Source: Vandiemenella viatica (Eukaryota; Arthropoda; Insecta; Orthoptera; Morabidae). Taken from it: a stretch of DNA of 64,000 bases. The notes beneath the pieces were generated by a model. It did no database searches, was not told the DNA's origin, and was given only the letters and a program-made list of their open reading frames with translations. The position numbers and the translations under genes were made by a program. The stretch spans positions 53,174,610-53,238,609 of the forward strand of contig CM061920.1 of NCBI GenBank assembly GCA_031002005.1, read 5' to 3'. Of this stretch, positions 30,770 to 42,599 are shown one piece after another (the stretch's first letter is position 1; the number at the start of each line of letters is the position of its first letter).

Positions 30770-32520
30770 CAGCACAGGCGATTCTATTAACAGATACTGG
30801 TCGATTTTGGTCGTATGTTCGTAAAGTCAGTTGTACCAACAGCAATATTCCAGCACTAGTTCGCGAAGGGTCCGAGGTTATTGAAAGCCGCGATAAAGCT
30901 AATGTACTAAATACTGTATTCAAAAATTCATTTACTGACGAAAATAAGGATAGCATTCCCGTTTTCCCACGTCGTGTCGAGTTGGAGATGGAATCATTAC
31001 GAATAGATACTGCAGGTATCATAAAGCAATTAGAGCTCCTAAAGTGGGGAAAAGCACCTGGCCCGGATGGTATTCCAGTAAGAGTATTTTCAGAGTATGC
31101 GGCGGAAATCGGGCCATTTCTGTCTGATATATTCAGTAAATCCCTAGAAGAGCGAAAAGTACCTTCAGACTGGAAAATAGCGCAAGTAACTCCGATTTTC
31201 AAGAAAGGTGATCGCAGCGATCCTGGAAACTATCGTCCCATATCTATAACATCTGTTTGTAGTAGAGTTATGGAGCATATTATATGCTCGAACATTATGA
31301 ATTTCCTAGATGAAAATAATTTGCTTACAACAAATCAACACGGATTTCGGAAGAAAAGATCATGTGAAACACAGCTGGCCCTATTTACACACGATGTAAT
31401 GAAAGTTATTGATGCAGGTTCACAAGTAGATGCAATTTTTTTAGATTTTCAGAAAGCCTTTGACTCTGTGCCACACAACCGCCTTTTAGCGAAACTACGA
31501 GCGTACGGTATATCGGATCAGCTTTGCGAATGGATAAAGGATTTTCTAACTGGTCGATTGCAGTATGTCGTTGTTGAAGGAGAAAGTTCTTCTAATCTAG
31601 ATGTCACATCGGGTGTACCTCAAGGAAGTGTAATAGGACCACTTCTTTTTTTTAATTTTTATAAACGATCTCGGAGACAAAGTGAAAAGCCTTTTTAGAT
31701 TGTTTGCTGATGATGCGGTTATTTATAGGGAAGTAAGGAATTTGGCCGATTGTTTAGCAATTCAGCGTGATCTGGATGTTATTTTGGCTTGGTGCGCTGA
31801 GTGGCAACTCACACTAAATTGTAAAAAGTGTAAGACAATGAGCATAACTAACAAAAAGAATCCAATTGTTCAGAAATACGAGGTAAACAGTTCAGTTATT
31901 GATGTGGTCGATTCTATGAAATATTTGGGAATAACAGTACAAAGGAACATGAAATGGGACTTACATATTAATACGTTGGTAGGTAGAGCTAATTCTAGGC
32001 TGCGGTTCCTAGGTCGAATTTTGAAAAATTGTAATGAACAAACAAAGGAGATAGCGTACAAATCTCTTGTACGTCCACATTTGGACTATTGTTGTGCCAT
32101 TTGGGATCCGTTTCGTAAGGGGCTGATTGAGAGTACAGAGAAAGTACAGAGAAGAGCCGCTCGATTCATGACCGCTTGCTACAGTCCTTATGAAAGCGTT
32201 ACGGAACTGATTAGTAAACTAGGCTGGGAGTCTCTGGTAGATAGACGACGCACGTTTCGTATAAACTTATTGGTAAACATGCGTACTCCCACTTTCACTT
32301 ACGAGTGTAGTGAAATACTTCGTGCACCAACCTATTTGGGTCGGCATGACAGGAAAGATAAAATTAGAGAAATAAGGTGCCGCACTGATTCTTATATGAA
32401 TTCCTTTTTTCCTCGTACCATTAGGGATTGGAATGCAATTAGGTTTGGTGCTGAGCACCCTCTGCCACCCACAGTTTTGTGATTTGCAGAGTATATATGT
32501 AGATGTAGATGTATGTAGAT
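30770..32520 (+). pseudogene. Non-LTR retrotransposon (CR1/L2-like), near-intact ORF2 C-terminal two thirds
   Basis: A reverse transcriptase with motifs in order: GKAPGPDGIPVRVF (31050), PIFKKGDRSDPGNYRPISIT (31195), FLDFQKAFDSVPH (31438), SGVPQGSVIGPLLF (31608), FADDAVIY (31703, the FADD catalytic pair), KYLGITVQRNMKW (31919) and the C-terminal FFPRTIRDWNAI (32405), with a stop at 32480-32482. One extra T in the T-run at about 31648-31656 breaks the frame between GPLLF and the following INDL-like segment, so the protein reads as two overlapping frames (to 31698 and from 31682). Another shift lies near 30830. The endonuclease domain is missing (5' truncation). The 3' tail is a run of ATGTAG units. 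It was recently active by appearance. Confidence 0.9.
32493..32520 (+). repeat. (ATGTAG)n LINE tail
   Basis: TATATATGTAGATGTAGATG and following bases form a short-tandem 3' tail directly after the LINE stop and a brief UTR. CR1/L2-type elements often end in such repeats rather than in poly-A. Confidence 0.85.
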
Positions 32521-32580
32521 ACTGAACTTATATTTCGTATCATTCTGTCGTGAGAAGTGTAGATATTTATATCAGAAGCG

Positions 32581-32730
32581 AGATGAACACAAATACGAGT
32601 TAAGTGTTAACCGCAAGCCGTTAACAAACTAGCGGAATGGAGTAGAATTCGCATCTCGATGCCTTCATTGTGCTGAGAATCAACAGTGAAACTCGAGAGT
32701 GATTCATGTTTATGGGTGCAGAAGTAAAAG
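32581..32730 (+). repeat. 148-bp direct repeat, right copy
   Basis: Partner of 30331-30478. It lies just beyond the LINE tail, with an unmatched 60-base spacer between them. Confidence 0.75.
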
Positions 32731-32884
32731 TAGAAGCAGGCCTTGATTCTGTCCGGCGAGGGCGGAGGTCGCGGCTTCATGCTCTCCACTCGCAGTTTGC
32801 GTAAGTTTCAAGGATTTATTCTAGCAGTTGATTTTACCACTGAGCAGGTACTGCCTCCCTCAATAATCTACTTGTTGTGGCGCG

Positions 32885-33260
32885 ATAGCCGATTCCGGGC
32901 GTAGGCGATTACCATGGAGGATATATACATCGCTGGCTTCCACAGAGGTGTAGGTGTGGATGACTGTGATAGTGTGTCTGCATGAAATGAGAGATGAAGA
33001 AGGAAGCGGGAGAAACCCGGTGCCGCCCTAATCGACCGAAAGAAGTCGAAGGGGAACAGCCAGGCTTAACGTCCCCAACCAACGCAAGAATAACCAACTA
33101 CAGTGTTGTATGCCTTCATTCCACACACACTGCGGGATTTAACCCAGGACTTTAGTGCACAATCTGGTGATTAGGAATGGTGCGTCAGCCAAGTCCTGAT
33201 GATGAAAACTTCTTCCACCACCGGGACTGGAACCAGCTAATCACCGTCACGGTGCCGACG
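32885..33260 (-). mobile_element. SINE-like family E copy
   Basis: A minus-strand copy. Its complement contains CTGGTTCCAGTCCCGGTGG (tRNA-like head region), CCTGGGTTAAATCCCGCAG, GGAATGAAGGCATACAACAC, CCTGGCTGTTCCCC and CATTTCATGCAGACACACTA, then GGTAATCGCCTACGCCCGG near the end. The order agrees with the copies at 6690 and 10855. Confidence 0.6.
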
Positions 33261-35217
33261 CGGCGAGCTCACCTGTCATTATGTCGTCAAACTGACGTTG
33301 TAACAATGTCTGTAACTCTCCCGTGTTCCATCACTCGCGCAACTGTGCTTTTCATTCATAGATTTTTGTAGGAACAGACTTCTTTTCTGTCTACATATCT
33401 CTGTTGTATCAGCTGGGTTATTTGCTCCTAATATTTGAAACACGATTGTATAGAAATAAGCAGAGAAGCACAGTGGCGAGTGGAGCGGAACTTTCTCCGC
33501 CACTGCTCACCTCCGCTCGGCTCACACGCTGCTCGACTTCCGCGTCCTCAACGAGCAAACCAACTGACGAGGGTCAGCAACGACCGACTGAGACAAGTCA
33601 CAGCACACTTCCTGTCGCGACGTGCCTTACCGGCACACATATTAATTTATCGGTATCTTATAAACTATTCATTTCTGACACGGTGTTGGGGCAATTAGTT
33701 TCGTCGAGCTTACTATAACAGCAACATATATGGACAGGGAATGTAACAAAACATCTACGTCAACGCAAACAGCTTCAAAGACAGTCAAAACAGACGGCTT
33801 GGATGCAGTCTTCTAGAAATTCACTTCTTTGTATTTGCTCGAGTTAAGTGAATATTCAATAACGCATATTACCTTGATTCTATGACGTCGTAAACGTTGT
33901 TCCTTGCAGAATCTTTTTCACACTTAAATTGTAGATTTAAATGAAATAGATACATCACTGGTTTCAATTTTTAATTTAAAGTGAAAAAATACTGCACTAC
34001 TACAAAAACGTAAAGAGATAACCTAACTTGCTACAATAGCGACATGTATGGAGAGACAGTAAAAAGTTCTCTGCCGGGTGCTTCACGTCACAGGGCGACC
34101 AAAGTAGTCTTTTATTATTTATTGCTGATAGGCTGCAGCGATTCCAGTCATGACAGTCTCCTCATGAAGGCCACTGCAGGATTACTGAAACGTTACGCTT
34201 AAAAACGTGAACGCAGCTACATCCGGATAACGGAGAGAACATTGACAACGATCACGCAAGTCAACGTTAAGGTGGTGGAAAAGACACTAAATAGAGGGAT
34301 AAATATACTCCAAAACATTGCAGTTACACAGTTTGGCCAAGTCACTCTGGCACTAGTAAATTAACAGTAATGGCGGAATGAATGAAAAGGGATGCGTATT
34401 CGGAATTCAGTGACGAAATAAGATGATCAAAACTGGTAGGGACTCGAGTACAGTGGCTGTGGAATGGGATGGTGATATGATCAGTATCTCAAGGGCAGCG
34501 ATTAGCGAGTGAAGGAGGCCTCACACAAATCGTAACTAAGTGTCGTCGCAGTGATCAGCAAGCACCTTGCAATGGCCTATAAAGCAGTGTCCAGGAATGA
34601 AAGTAGATATAGATACGATGGGCCACAGTGGTTCTGGTTAATAAAGGAGGGGAGACCAACAAACCGATTAGTTTGACCTAAATTGATAGAAAAACTGAAT
34701 GATTTAGTGAAAAAATAGTAGTGAAAGATATACTAGTTGCCGTATGCCCAGTAATTAGTGGCCAGCGCAGAGCTTTACTGTGGAGCGCGCGGTACGTGTT
34801 GCCCGGTGACTGCGCCCAGCTGTTACTCACGTAATAGTCGCGTGGTCACCAGTGCGTCACGGCATACAACCTGGCTTAAACAGAACATTCTCAGCTATGA
34901 CGGACGAGGGATTCCACAGAAGCCTTGTGAGTAAACCTTGATCTTTCTAAAAGCTTCCAGTTGCTCATAGACTAAAGAATAAACGGGATTCAAAATAGCG
35001 AGGTTCTCCGCTATCACTATCAGTAAACAACTAAACATCACAGCCCTAGCAAAGAAAGAATTAATCTGAAAATGAACCTGCCCAAAATACCGAAAAACTT
35101 TCACATTGGATTAAAAAATATAACTGCCCAAAGTTTGTTTATAATAATTGACGGAAGGTATTGTAATAGCAACTCTCCAAGGACTATAACTAAGAACTGT
35201 TACTAATTTATAATCAT
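33261..35217. other. Intergenic; a degenerate hammerhead-like motif near 34160-34260
   Basis: No gene recognised. At 34165-34240 CTCATGAAGGCC, a short interval and CTGAAACGTTACG, followed by ACGCAGCTACATCCGGATAAC, resemble the 3' regions of Penelope-like elements. The CTGATGA core is altered to CTCATGA, so this is only a possible remnant. Confidence 0.3.
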
Positions 35218-36503
35218 ACTAGCTTACCCGGCAATGCTTCACTATTGCTGGACTTGAGTAGGCACACAGATTAAATGAAAAAATATTTACACATAAATTT
35301 TAAACTGCTGTTTCATTCATTTTCAGTTGGAATGGGTGAGAGGGGATGCGCTTTGGAAAACATATGGTGGCAGTATTTTTCTGTTTGTTTCAAAGTATAA
35401 GTGTACAAATTCTTATCTAAATCTGATAAAAAATGTGGTTTGCCTAAATTATGGGGTAAAAACGTAATGGGGTTGGAAAGGGGGAGAGGGGATGAATATT
35501 CGGAAACCATACGTAGGCAGTATTTTTCTGTTTGTTTTAAAGTATAAGTGTACAAATTCTTATCTAAATCGAATAAAAAATGTGGTTTGCCTAAATTATG
35601 GGGTAAAACGTAATGGGGTTGGAAAGGGGGAGAGGGGATGAATATTCGGAAACCATACGTAGGCAGTATTTTTCTGTTTGTTATAAAGTATAAGTGTACA
35701 AATTCTTATCTAAATAGGATAAAAAATGTGGTTTGCCTAAATTATAGGGTAAAAACGTAATGGAGTTCAAAATGGGGAGAGGGGATGAATATACGGAAAC
35801 CATACGTAGGCAGTATTTTTCTGTTTGTTTTAAAGTATAAGTGTACAAATTCTTATCTAAATCGGATAAAAAATATGATTTGCCTAAATTATGGGGTATA
35901 AACGTAATGGGGTTGGAAATGGGGAGAGGGGATGAATATTAGGAAACCATACGTAGGGAGTATTTTTCTATTTGTTTTAAAGTATAAGTGTACAAATTAC
36001 TATCTAAATCGGATATAAAATGTGGTATTGCCTAAATTATGGGGTGAAAAAATTATGGGGGGTGGAAAGGGGGCGAGGGGATTAATATTCGGAAACCGTA
36101 TGTAGGCAGTATTTTTATGTTTGTTTTAAAGTATAAGTGTACAAATTCCTATCTAAATCTGATAAAAAATGTGATATTGCCTAAGTTATAGGGTGAAAAA
36201 ATTATGGGGGTGGAAAGGGGGCGAAGGGATTAATATTCGGAAACCGTATGTAGGCAGTATTTTTATGTTTGTTTTAAAGTATAAGTGTACAAATTCCTAT
36301 CTAAATCGGATAAAAAATGTGGTTTTGCCTAAATTATGGGGTGTTATGGGGAAAAGGGGGTAACTTTTTGAAATTTTTTTTCACAGGAACCTTCGCAGAC
36401 GCACACTCTAAAACTCTCCAAAGTTTCATTGCAATCTGATAAATGGTATAGGAATGCATAGAAGACGAACAAACCCACAAACATTGATTTTTATATATAA
36501 GAC
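35218..36503 (+). mobile_element. Minisatellite-bearing dispersed repeat, copy 1
   Basis: Starts ACTAGCTTACCCGGCAATGC and ends ACATTGATTTTTATATATAAG. The body is a tandem array of about seven 147-bp units. After the array come GGAACCTTCGCAGACGCACA and GTTTCATTGCAATCTGATAA. An identical arrangement follows immediately (36504-37891), so the boundaries are well defined by comparison. Family unknown. The structure (fixed head, internal minisatellite, fixed T/A-rich tail) suggests a non-autonomous retroelement or DNA element with an expandable core. Confidence 0.8.
35330..36340 (+). repeat. 147-bp tandem array, about 7 units
   Basis: The CAGTATTTTT landmark recurs at 35371, 35518, 35664, 35811, 35958, 36107 and 36254, with spacings 147, 146, 147, 147, 149 and 147. 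Other landmarks in each unit are GGGGATGAATATTCGGAAAC, GTATAAGTGTACAAATTC and GTTTGCCTAAATTATGGGG. The last two units share diagnostic changes (TTTTATG for TTTTCTG, CGTATG for CATACG), showing local duplication. Confidence 0.97.
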
Positions 36504-37894
36504 TAGCTTACCCGGCAATGCTTCTCTATTGCTGGACTTGAGTAGGCACATAGATTAAATGAAAAAATACACATAAATTTTAAACTGCTGTTTCATTCAT
36601 TTTCAGTTGGAAAGGGTGAGAGGGGATGCGCTTTGGAAAACATATGCAGGCAGTATTTTTCTGTTTGTTTCAAAGTATAAGTGTGCAAATTCCCATTGAA
36701 ATCTGATGAAATATGTAGTTTTGTCTAAATTATGGGGAGGAGGGGTGGGTTTTTTAATTATTTTTTTTGACAGGAACCTCTACAACTCACCAAAGCTTCA
36801 CCGTAATCGGATGAACGGTTTGCGGGTTTCTTTAAATTATGGGGTGTTATGGGGAAGAGGGGGTAATTAAGGTGGTGGAAAGAGAGGAGAGGGATTCGGT
36901 TTTTGTGAAATTAATGTGTACAGTATTTCCCTCTCTTTTTTAAAGTATAAGTGTACAAATTGTTATCTAAATCGGATAAAAAATGTGGTTTGCCTAAATT
37001 ATGGGGTAAAAATGTAATGGGGGTGGAAAGGGGGAGAGAGGATGAATATTCGGAAACCATACGTAGGCAGTATTTTTCTGTTAGTTTTAAAGTATAAGTG
37101 TACAAATTCTTATCCAAATCGGATAAAAAATGTGGTTTGCCTAAATTATGGGGTAAAAACGTAATGGGGTTGGAAAGGGGGAGAGGGGATGAATATTCGG
37201 AAACCATACGTAGGCTGTATTTTTCTGTTTGTTTTAAAGTATAAGTGTACAAATTCTTATCTAAATCCGATAAAAAATGTGGTTTGCCTAAATTATGGGG
37301 TGAAAACGTAATGGGGTTGGAAAGGGGGGAGAGGGGATGAATATTCGGGAAACCATACGTAGGCAGTATTTTTCTGTTTGTTTTAAAGTAAAAGTGTACA
37401 AATTCTTATCTAAATCGGATAAAAAATGTGGTTTGCCTAAATTATGGGGTGAAAACGTAATGGGGTTGGAAAGGGGGAGAGGGGATGAATATTCGGGAAC
37501 CATATGTTGGCAGTATTTTTCTGTTTGTTTTAAAGTATAAGTGTACAAATTCCTATCTAAATCGGATAAAAAATGTGGTATTGCCTAAAGTATGGGGGTG
37601 GATATGGGGCGAGGGGATTAATATTCGGAAACCGTATGTAGGCAGTATTTTTATGTTTGTTTTAAAGTATAAGTGTACAAATTCCTATCTAAATCGGATA
37701 AAAAATGTGGTTTTGCCTAAACTATGGGGTGTTATGGGGAATAGGGGGCGACTTTTTGGAAATTTTTTTTCGCAGGAACCTTCGCAGGCGCACACTCGAA
37801 AACTCTCCAAAGTTTCATTGCAATCTGATAAATGGTACAGGAACGCATAGAAGACGAACATACAAACAAACAAACATTGATTTTTATATATAAG
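36504..37894 (+). mobile_element. Minisatellite-bearing dispersed repeat, copy 2
   Basis: A head-to-tail second copy of the element at 35218. It has the same head (ACTAGCTTACCCGGCAATGC), the same tail (GATTTTTATATATAAG) and the same post-array block (GGAACCTTCGCAGGCGCACA). Near 36720-36900 the array is disturbed: a partial tail-like segment (GACAGGAACCTCTACAACTC) lies between units. Confidence 0.8.
36640..37725 (+). repeat. 147-bp tandem array, about 7 units, second copy
   Basis: The CAGTATTT landmark occurs at 36651, 36921, 37068, 37214 (CTGTATTT), 37364, 37511 and 37643. The spacings are 270, 147, 146, 150, 147 and 132. The 147 period is divisible by three, so the minus strand stays open over long stretches with a repeating 49-residue pattern. 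I regard that as a by-product. Confidence 0.95.
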
Positions 37895-38706
37895 ATGAAG
37901 GTGTATACATGTAAATCAAGGATAGCAGGGAGCAGAAGGGAGAGTGGAAGGTACAGTAGGCTTTACCGGGTGGGGAGGGTTCCTCGACGTAGGACAACTT
38001 TGAAAAACGAAACACCTCACATCACCACTTTCCTACAGAAGCGTCTATAAGGCAAAGATATTGTCTGTGACAATTTACGAGTCGCAAGATAAAGGTTGGT
38101 GACACGTAAGCTATCTGAATGAAAGAAGAACATTTACATTTGGAGGATAAAGTTAAGGTCTCGTTCACTTTGCAACTAAGTACGAGCCTATTCAATTTGG
38201 CGTAGTATATCTGCACACGCAGAATCAGTGTTGTAAAACGCACGGAGGCAGTTGCTGATTCACAAGCGGCTGTCATTACTTCGTAAAATTCCGCAGTAAG
38301 TCGTACAATCTGTGGAATGAAACGAAATTTTAATAATTGTAATATTTGTAAAAACTGTTATTGTATATACATGGAAAAGTGAGGTTGTATGGTATTAGAG
38401 AAATGGTATTCTTGAGGGATACTGAAAATGGTAGGCAGATAAAAATCTTGATTTACGTACAATGAAACATTGTGTGAATTGCAGTATATAAATATAATAG
38501 TATAACATAATCCTTTCATGAGTAGCCTTTTGCTAATTTTATTAAGTGATCATCAATATATGGGATATCTAAAATGAAAGTACACTAAATTAACAGACTA
38601 ATATAAGATACTAATATGGCACCTCTGGAAGTTAAAAATACGAGTTCATATGGGAAAAAAGTTTATATTTTTCTGACAAATTTATTTCATTCTTGCAGAA
38701 GAATAT

Positions 38707-38739
<33 letters not shown>

Positions 38740-39236
38740 GATGGCACAGTCATAAAAATAATAAAAAATCTGCCATCATTCGGAAAGATTATTTGGATAC
38801 GATTTGTAAATTTGCCGTGTTGATATATATACCCTGATACCAACAAAACTTTTAATAGTTGTTTCTGTAACAGAGCGATTATTGCTGTATACTGCAGCAA
38901 ACGAACTGTCAGACACAGCATACTGCGAGGTATGAGTAAACTCGGCGACAGCGGGAAACAATCCACCCCTAGTCTCAGAGACGACATCTATTAAATACTA
39001 CCAGTCGACGACCCAGGAAATCAATTAAAAAGTTTTAAATCCGGTCACGAAACACAAGTAGAAATAGTATTTTATGCATTTTAATATTTCGTACAGTAGT
39101 TTTTCTGATAACTAATTTTATATATGAGCGGAGAGAACGATATTTGAGATCAGATTTATACCCAAATTTTTCCTGGCCTCGTAGAAAACACATGTTATAG
39201 CAAGGGTTAGGGAGGGCGATATCTACCAACCGGGAT
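37895..39236. other. Intergenic; 29-A run at 38709-38737
   Basis: AT-rich, no gene. The long A homopolymer could be the end of an undetected retroelement, but the sequence before it is not a known family here. Confidence 0.35.
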
Positions 39237-39435
39237 TATCAGTCTTGGGCTTCAGATGGACCGAAGACGGTAATGATGTCCTCCCGACAATCAACACAGG
39301 TAGGAGCTTCAAAGTGCGTGACGTGCCAGGGTAAGTTGGAGGGGACAACCTTCCCGAGTGTGACTGTGTCACCGTGTGTGATGGCTCGTGTCGCCAGTGT
39401 AGTGCGTTGTTGATGAGATATGAAAGAAAGGACCA
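39237..39435 (-). pseudogene. Possible LINE C-terminal fragment (jockey/R1-like)
   Basis: One minus-strand frame reads TTLATRAITHGDTVTLGKVV and then FEAPTCVDCREDIITVFG. The spacing of THG, a hydrophobic stretch, P-C--C and ITV resembles the zinc-knuckle end of jockey/R1-type reverse transcriptases (LTHGYLL, PP-C--C, LTVKHIL). The expected closing His and Cys residues are missing. It is too short to be sure. Confidence 0.4.
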
Positions 39436-41180
39436 ATCCAATCATGCCTACTCTTCCCAAACATACCTACAACTCTTCCGAGGTTTACGTCCTCATCCAC
39501 CGTGAACAGTGTCTTAGTCCATCGCTATTCACGCACTGAAAAAAGGATCAGGAATCGTGCATCACCAACTCGGCTACGCTTCCGACCAATTCCCACCGAT
39601 GTCCCCCCCCCCCCCCCCGAAGAGAGCTGGGTTGATATGATATTGGGTTATGTGACCAACAATATTCGTCGGTTACGAGTGTTTACAGAAACGCAGGACG
39701 TCGCTAAGTTTTCTGTCTCTCGGTACCGTGTCTGTTGCATGATAATCGCCCAATCTCTTTCTTCGAACAAGAAGATACCAGCCCGCCGCGTTGACTCAGC
39801 TGGTTGCAGCCCCATAGTGTCCTGGTGGCGAAAGCATGAGAACTTGGCCGGTAGGGGAAGTGGTGGAGACCAATTCGTAATCACCACATCGGGTTAAGCT
39901 GCAAGCTTCTCCGCACTGCGTGTAGAGTGAGAATATGCGACAATGGCGATGGCGATTCATCCGTTGAGGAGAAGTAGAAGAACAATAACAAGGCATCGTC
40001 ACTGCTGACAGAAACGAGGGTTTCGTTATTCCACGTGTCATATGAGAGCCAGTACTGCGTGTGTGGAGGCAGGACCTCTACTAATCACTCAAACACTCGA
40101 GAAAAACAAGTTTGTCCCAGAACACCAGTGTCCCAGCACCGAATTATCTATCCAAATTTCTTTTTCCATAGGGAATTGCTGCTCTTCGGCGACGACTCAT
40201 TAAAGCTGGCCAGAAAGCCACATTTGAATCGTCAGACTATTGCTATTCTCGGCTGGATGCCTGCATCTCGAATTCGACTGCAGTTGTATCTGCCATCCAG
40301 AGCTAATGTTAGTCCCACGCGTCCCGTCCCATCCTGTCCTCCGCTTCCGGCTCCCACTCGAATTCCGGGAATGCCAGCGCACGCGACCCACCAACGAGAA
40401 CTACGTGCGCAGCCTACAAACAACAACCACCTCTCCTCGCACTCTAAAATAGTGTCTTTATTAAATAAATGATTATCTCGTTACACGTATACGAAAGTAA
40501 AAAGAGCAGGCGGTAAACGCCACTCTCACAACCCTACAGCGATAGCGTTAAATACTAAAACCTATTTTAAAAATCACCAACACCTCACAGTGACCGCTGT
40601 CGACAGGACTGTTAAGGTGGGGACCATTACGTCACAGGAAACACCGCCAGCGCTCGTTCGCTGAGATCACGACAAACATTTCGACTCCGACAAGTTACAG
40701 CAGTTTTTGCGTGAATCTCGTTCGACGAAAAATGCGTACTAATTTGTGGACAATACTTGATTAAATTTCTCAGCTTCCCGACTTCATATCAAAGTAAAAC
40801 GTACTCTATTGTACCTGCGGGACTACGAGATTTACATTAATCTAAACCTCCTCAAAATCCAACCAGTACTTTTTGCGTGAATATATATATATGTATGACT
40901 CCTTGTCTGAAGTTTACTAACAGAACTGTATATTCATTTTTAAGAAAATATCTTTTTCCCGGTTACAGTTATTATCTGTATAGACACAGTACCAAGTGAA
41001 TATCATGAAATTTATAACAGCTAGTCCGCACGAATAGTAAAATCAGTGATTAAACATTTTACCTTCCAAATTTATTTATCCAGAGCAGTAATTCATAAAG
41101 AGGTTGCACCTTCTGTTTCTACTAAAATCCTTAATTGCTTATAATGGCAACGCACTGATATCAAAAGTCCCTTCCTTGTG
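39436..41180. other. Intergenic with a family E scrap at 39895-39975
   Basis: AGCTTCTCCGCACTGCGTGT with GAGTGAGAATATGCGACAAT at 39903-39946 matches the middle of SINE-like family E on the plus strand. A poly-C run lies at 39604-39618. The rest, including a moderately GC-rich stretch at 40240-40440, gives no recognisable gene. Confidence 0.35.
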
Positions 41181-41440
41181 CATCGGGTGGTCACACGGAT
41201 AACGCCGTGTTGTGATTGCGCTGACCGAGAACAGAGGCCGCCCGTGACCGGCAGGTGGGCGGTGACTCTCGGGACTGAAATCCCCGCCCGCCCGACCTAA
41301 TTTCGGTTTTCCGTGATTTCCCGAAATTACTCCAGACGAATGCCGGGATGGTTCCTTCAAAAGGCCATGCCGGAATTCTTTCCCGTTCATTGTCACAAAT
41401 CCTCTCCCGCCTCTAATGACGAAGCGTAAAACGACACTCC
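41181..41440 (+). mobile_element. SINE family A copy, diverged head
   Basis: The middle is clear: CGGTTTTCCGTGATTTCCCG, ACTCCAGACGAATGCCGGGA and TTCAAAAGGCCATGCCGG. The tail has CTCCCGCCTCTAATGACG and CGTAAAAC. The head region has GGGACTGAAATCCCCGCCCG where the B box should be, and an extra GC-rich block, so it is either rearranged or a subfamily. Confidence 0.7.
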
Positions 41441-42037
41441 CCCTTACCCATCATTCCTCGCCGCAATACACACGCACCTCCCTCTCGAAACAAACATCAG
41501 TGTTCCTGTGCCTAGTTTCGATCAATGTTGGTAGAGATAGTCCCGTAATTTAACCTGATGAGTCAGGCTTTGGCACCTGTATTTCAGTTAAATACAAAGA
41601 GTATAACCGAGCCGTAGTAATGACAGCATAGCTTTGATTTCATCTTATTAATGCGGAGTAATTGTTTAATTATTTTAAAGAAAGTATACCTACTTTATAA
41701 CTGTACTTTGAACTGTGAACCTATGAGCATATACAGTTGTTTCAATTTGGGTAGTTAAAGTCACGATATGTCTGATTATCAATGTAATATTTGAAGGGGA
41801 CAAATCAACTGCGTAAAACTGTGTGTCTAATATATTCACTGACATGTTTTGTTTAATCTTAGAAACTGTGCCCGGCTTAAAGCTTCATCAATACCCGACG
41901 TCAAATATTAATAAAAAACTCTCCTTGCGTACTGATGTACTGAAAAAGAAATCACAGGGAGCCAAACTGGTCTAAAAATTTCACATAATTTTTTGATTAC
42001 TAATTCATTAATTAATTTAATCTAACAGACGTTGTTT
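41441..42037. other. AT-rich intergenic DNA
   Basis: Nothing recognised. Confidence 0.35.
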
Positions 42038-42115
42038 TACTTATGACTTTACGCTTCGTCGACGTCTACGTCCAGGTCATTAGAGGCGGGAATTGCAACG
42101 GAACCATCGGGAAGG
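42038..42115 (-). mobile_element. SINE family A tail, 5'-truncated
   Basis: CTTATGACTTTACGCTTCGT, then CGACGTC and GGTCATTAGAGGCGGGAA, is the complement of the family A 3' tail. The tRNA-like head and core are absent, as expected from incomplete reverse transcription. Confidence 0.65.
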
Positions 42116-42599
42116 CTAAGTCGCCTGCTGTCTTCTGTCTGTTGCTTCAAAGTTACATCCTCCGCGCGCGACCTCACATTCCAGCGTTCACTGCTATAAA
42201 GAGAAGCCATAAACTGAATACCAGACCCAAGTGCCGCAATGCCCATTATAAGTTTGCAGACTGTGGTTTTCAGCTGGCTGTTTTAATGAGTAATATTTTT
42301 AAAATGGATTCGCATTTGAATCTGTTTCCACCGTGGGTGAGGGAGGGGGAAACAAGAAGATAACATCTACGACCTTGGTAACAACTGGAGAATTTCCACA
42401 GAGCCATTCTTGCACGCCCTTAAAGACTCCACAAAAAGCATACGCGCCCAAAGTAGATATCTTAAAAGTATAGCCATGCATACGAACATAGCTTAGTCCA
42501 CTTTTTCTTTAACCAGACAGAACTGAATTTAATTTAATTGCAATCGAGCGCATATCACGTCATCTATCATTCCCTTATTATTAATATCTAATATACTCT
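42116..42599. other. Intergenic or LINE 3' UTR
   Basis: Lies downstream (in minus orientation) of the decayed LINE. Part of it may be that element's 3' UTR. No other feature. Confidence 0.3.

Noticed and set aside
34165..34240. Hammerhead-like CTCATGA, GAAACGT block
   Set aside because: The core CTGATGA is mutated and no matching stem II is evident. Kept only as a possible Penelope-like trace.
35313..37548. Minus-strand open frames with a repeating 49-residue Tyr/Thr/Leu-rich pattern
   Set aside because: A 147-bp tandem repeat is divisible by three, so any stop-free frame stays open through the array. No start context, domain or codon bias supports a protein.
35330..37725. CRISPR-like regular spacing of repeats
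   Set aside because: Units are contiguous 147-bp repeats without unique spacers, in a eukaryotic context.
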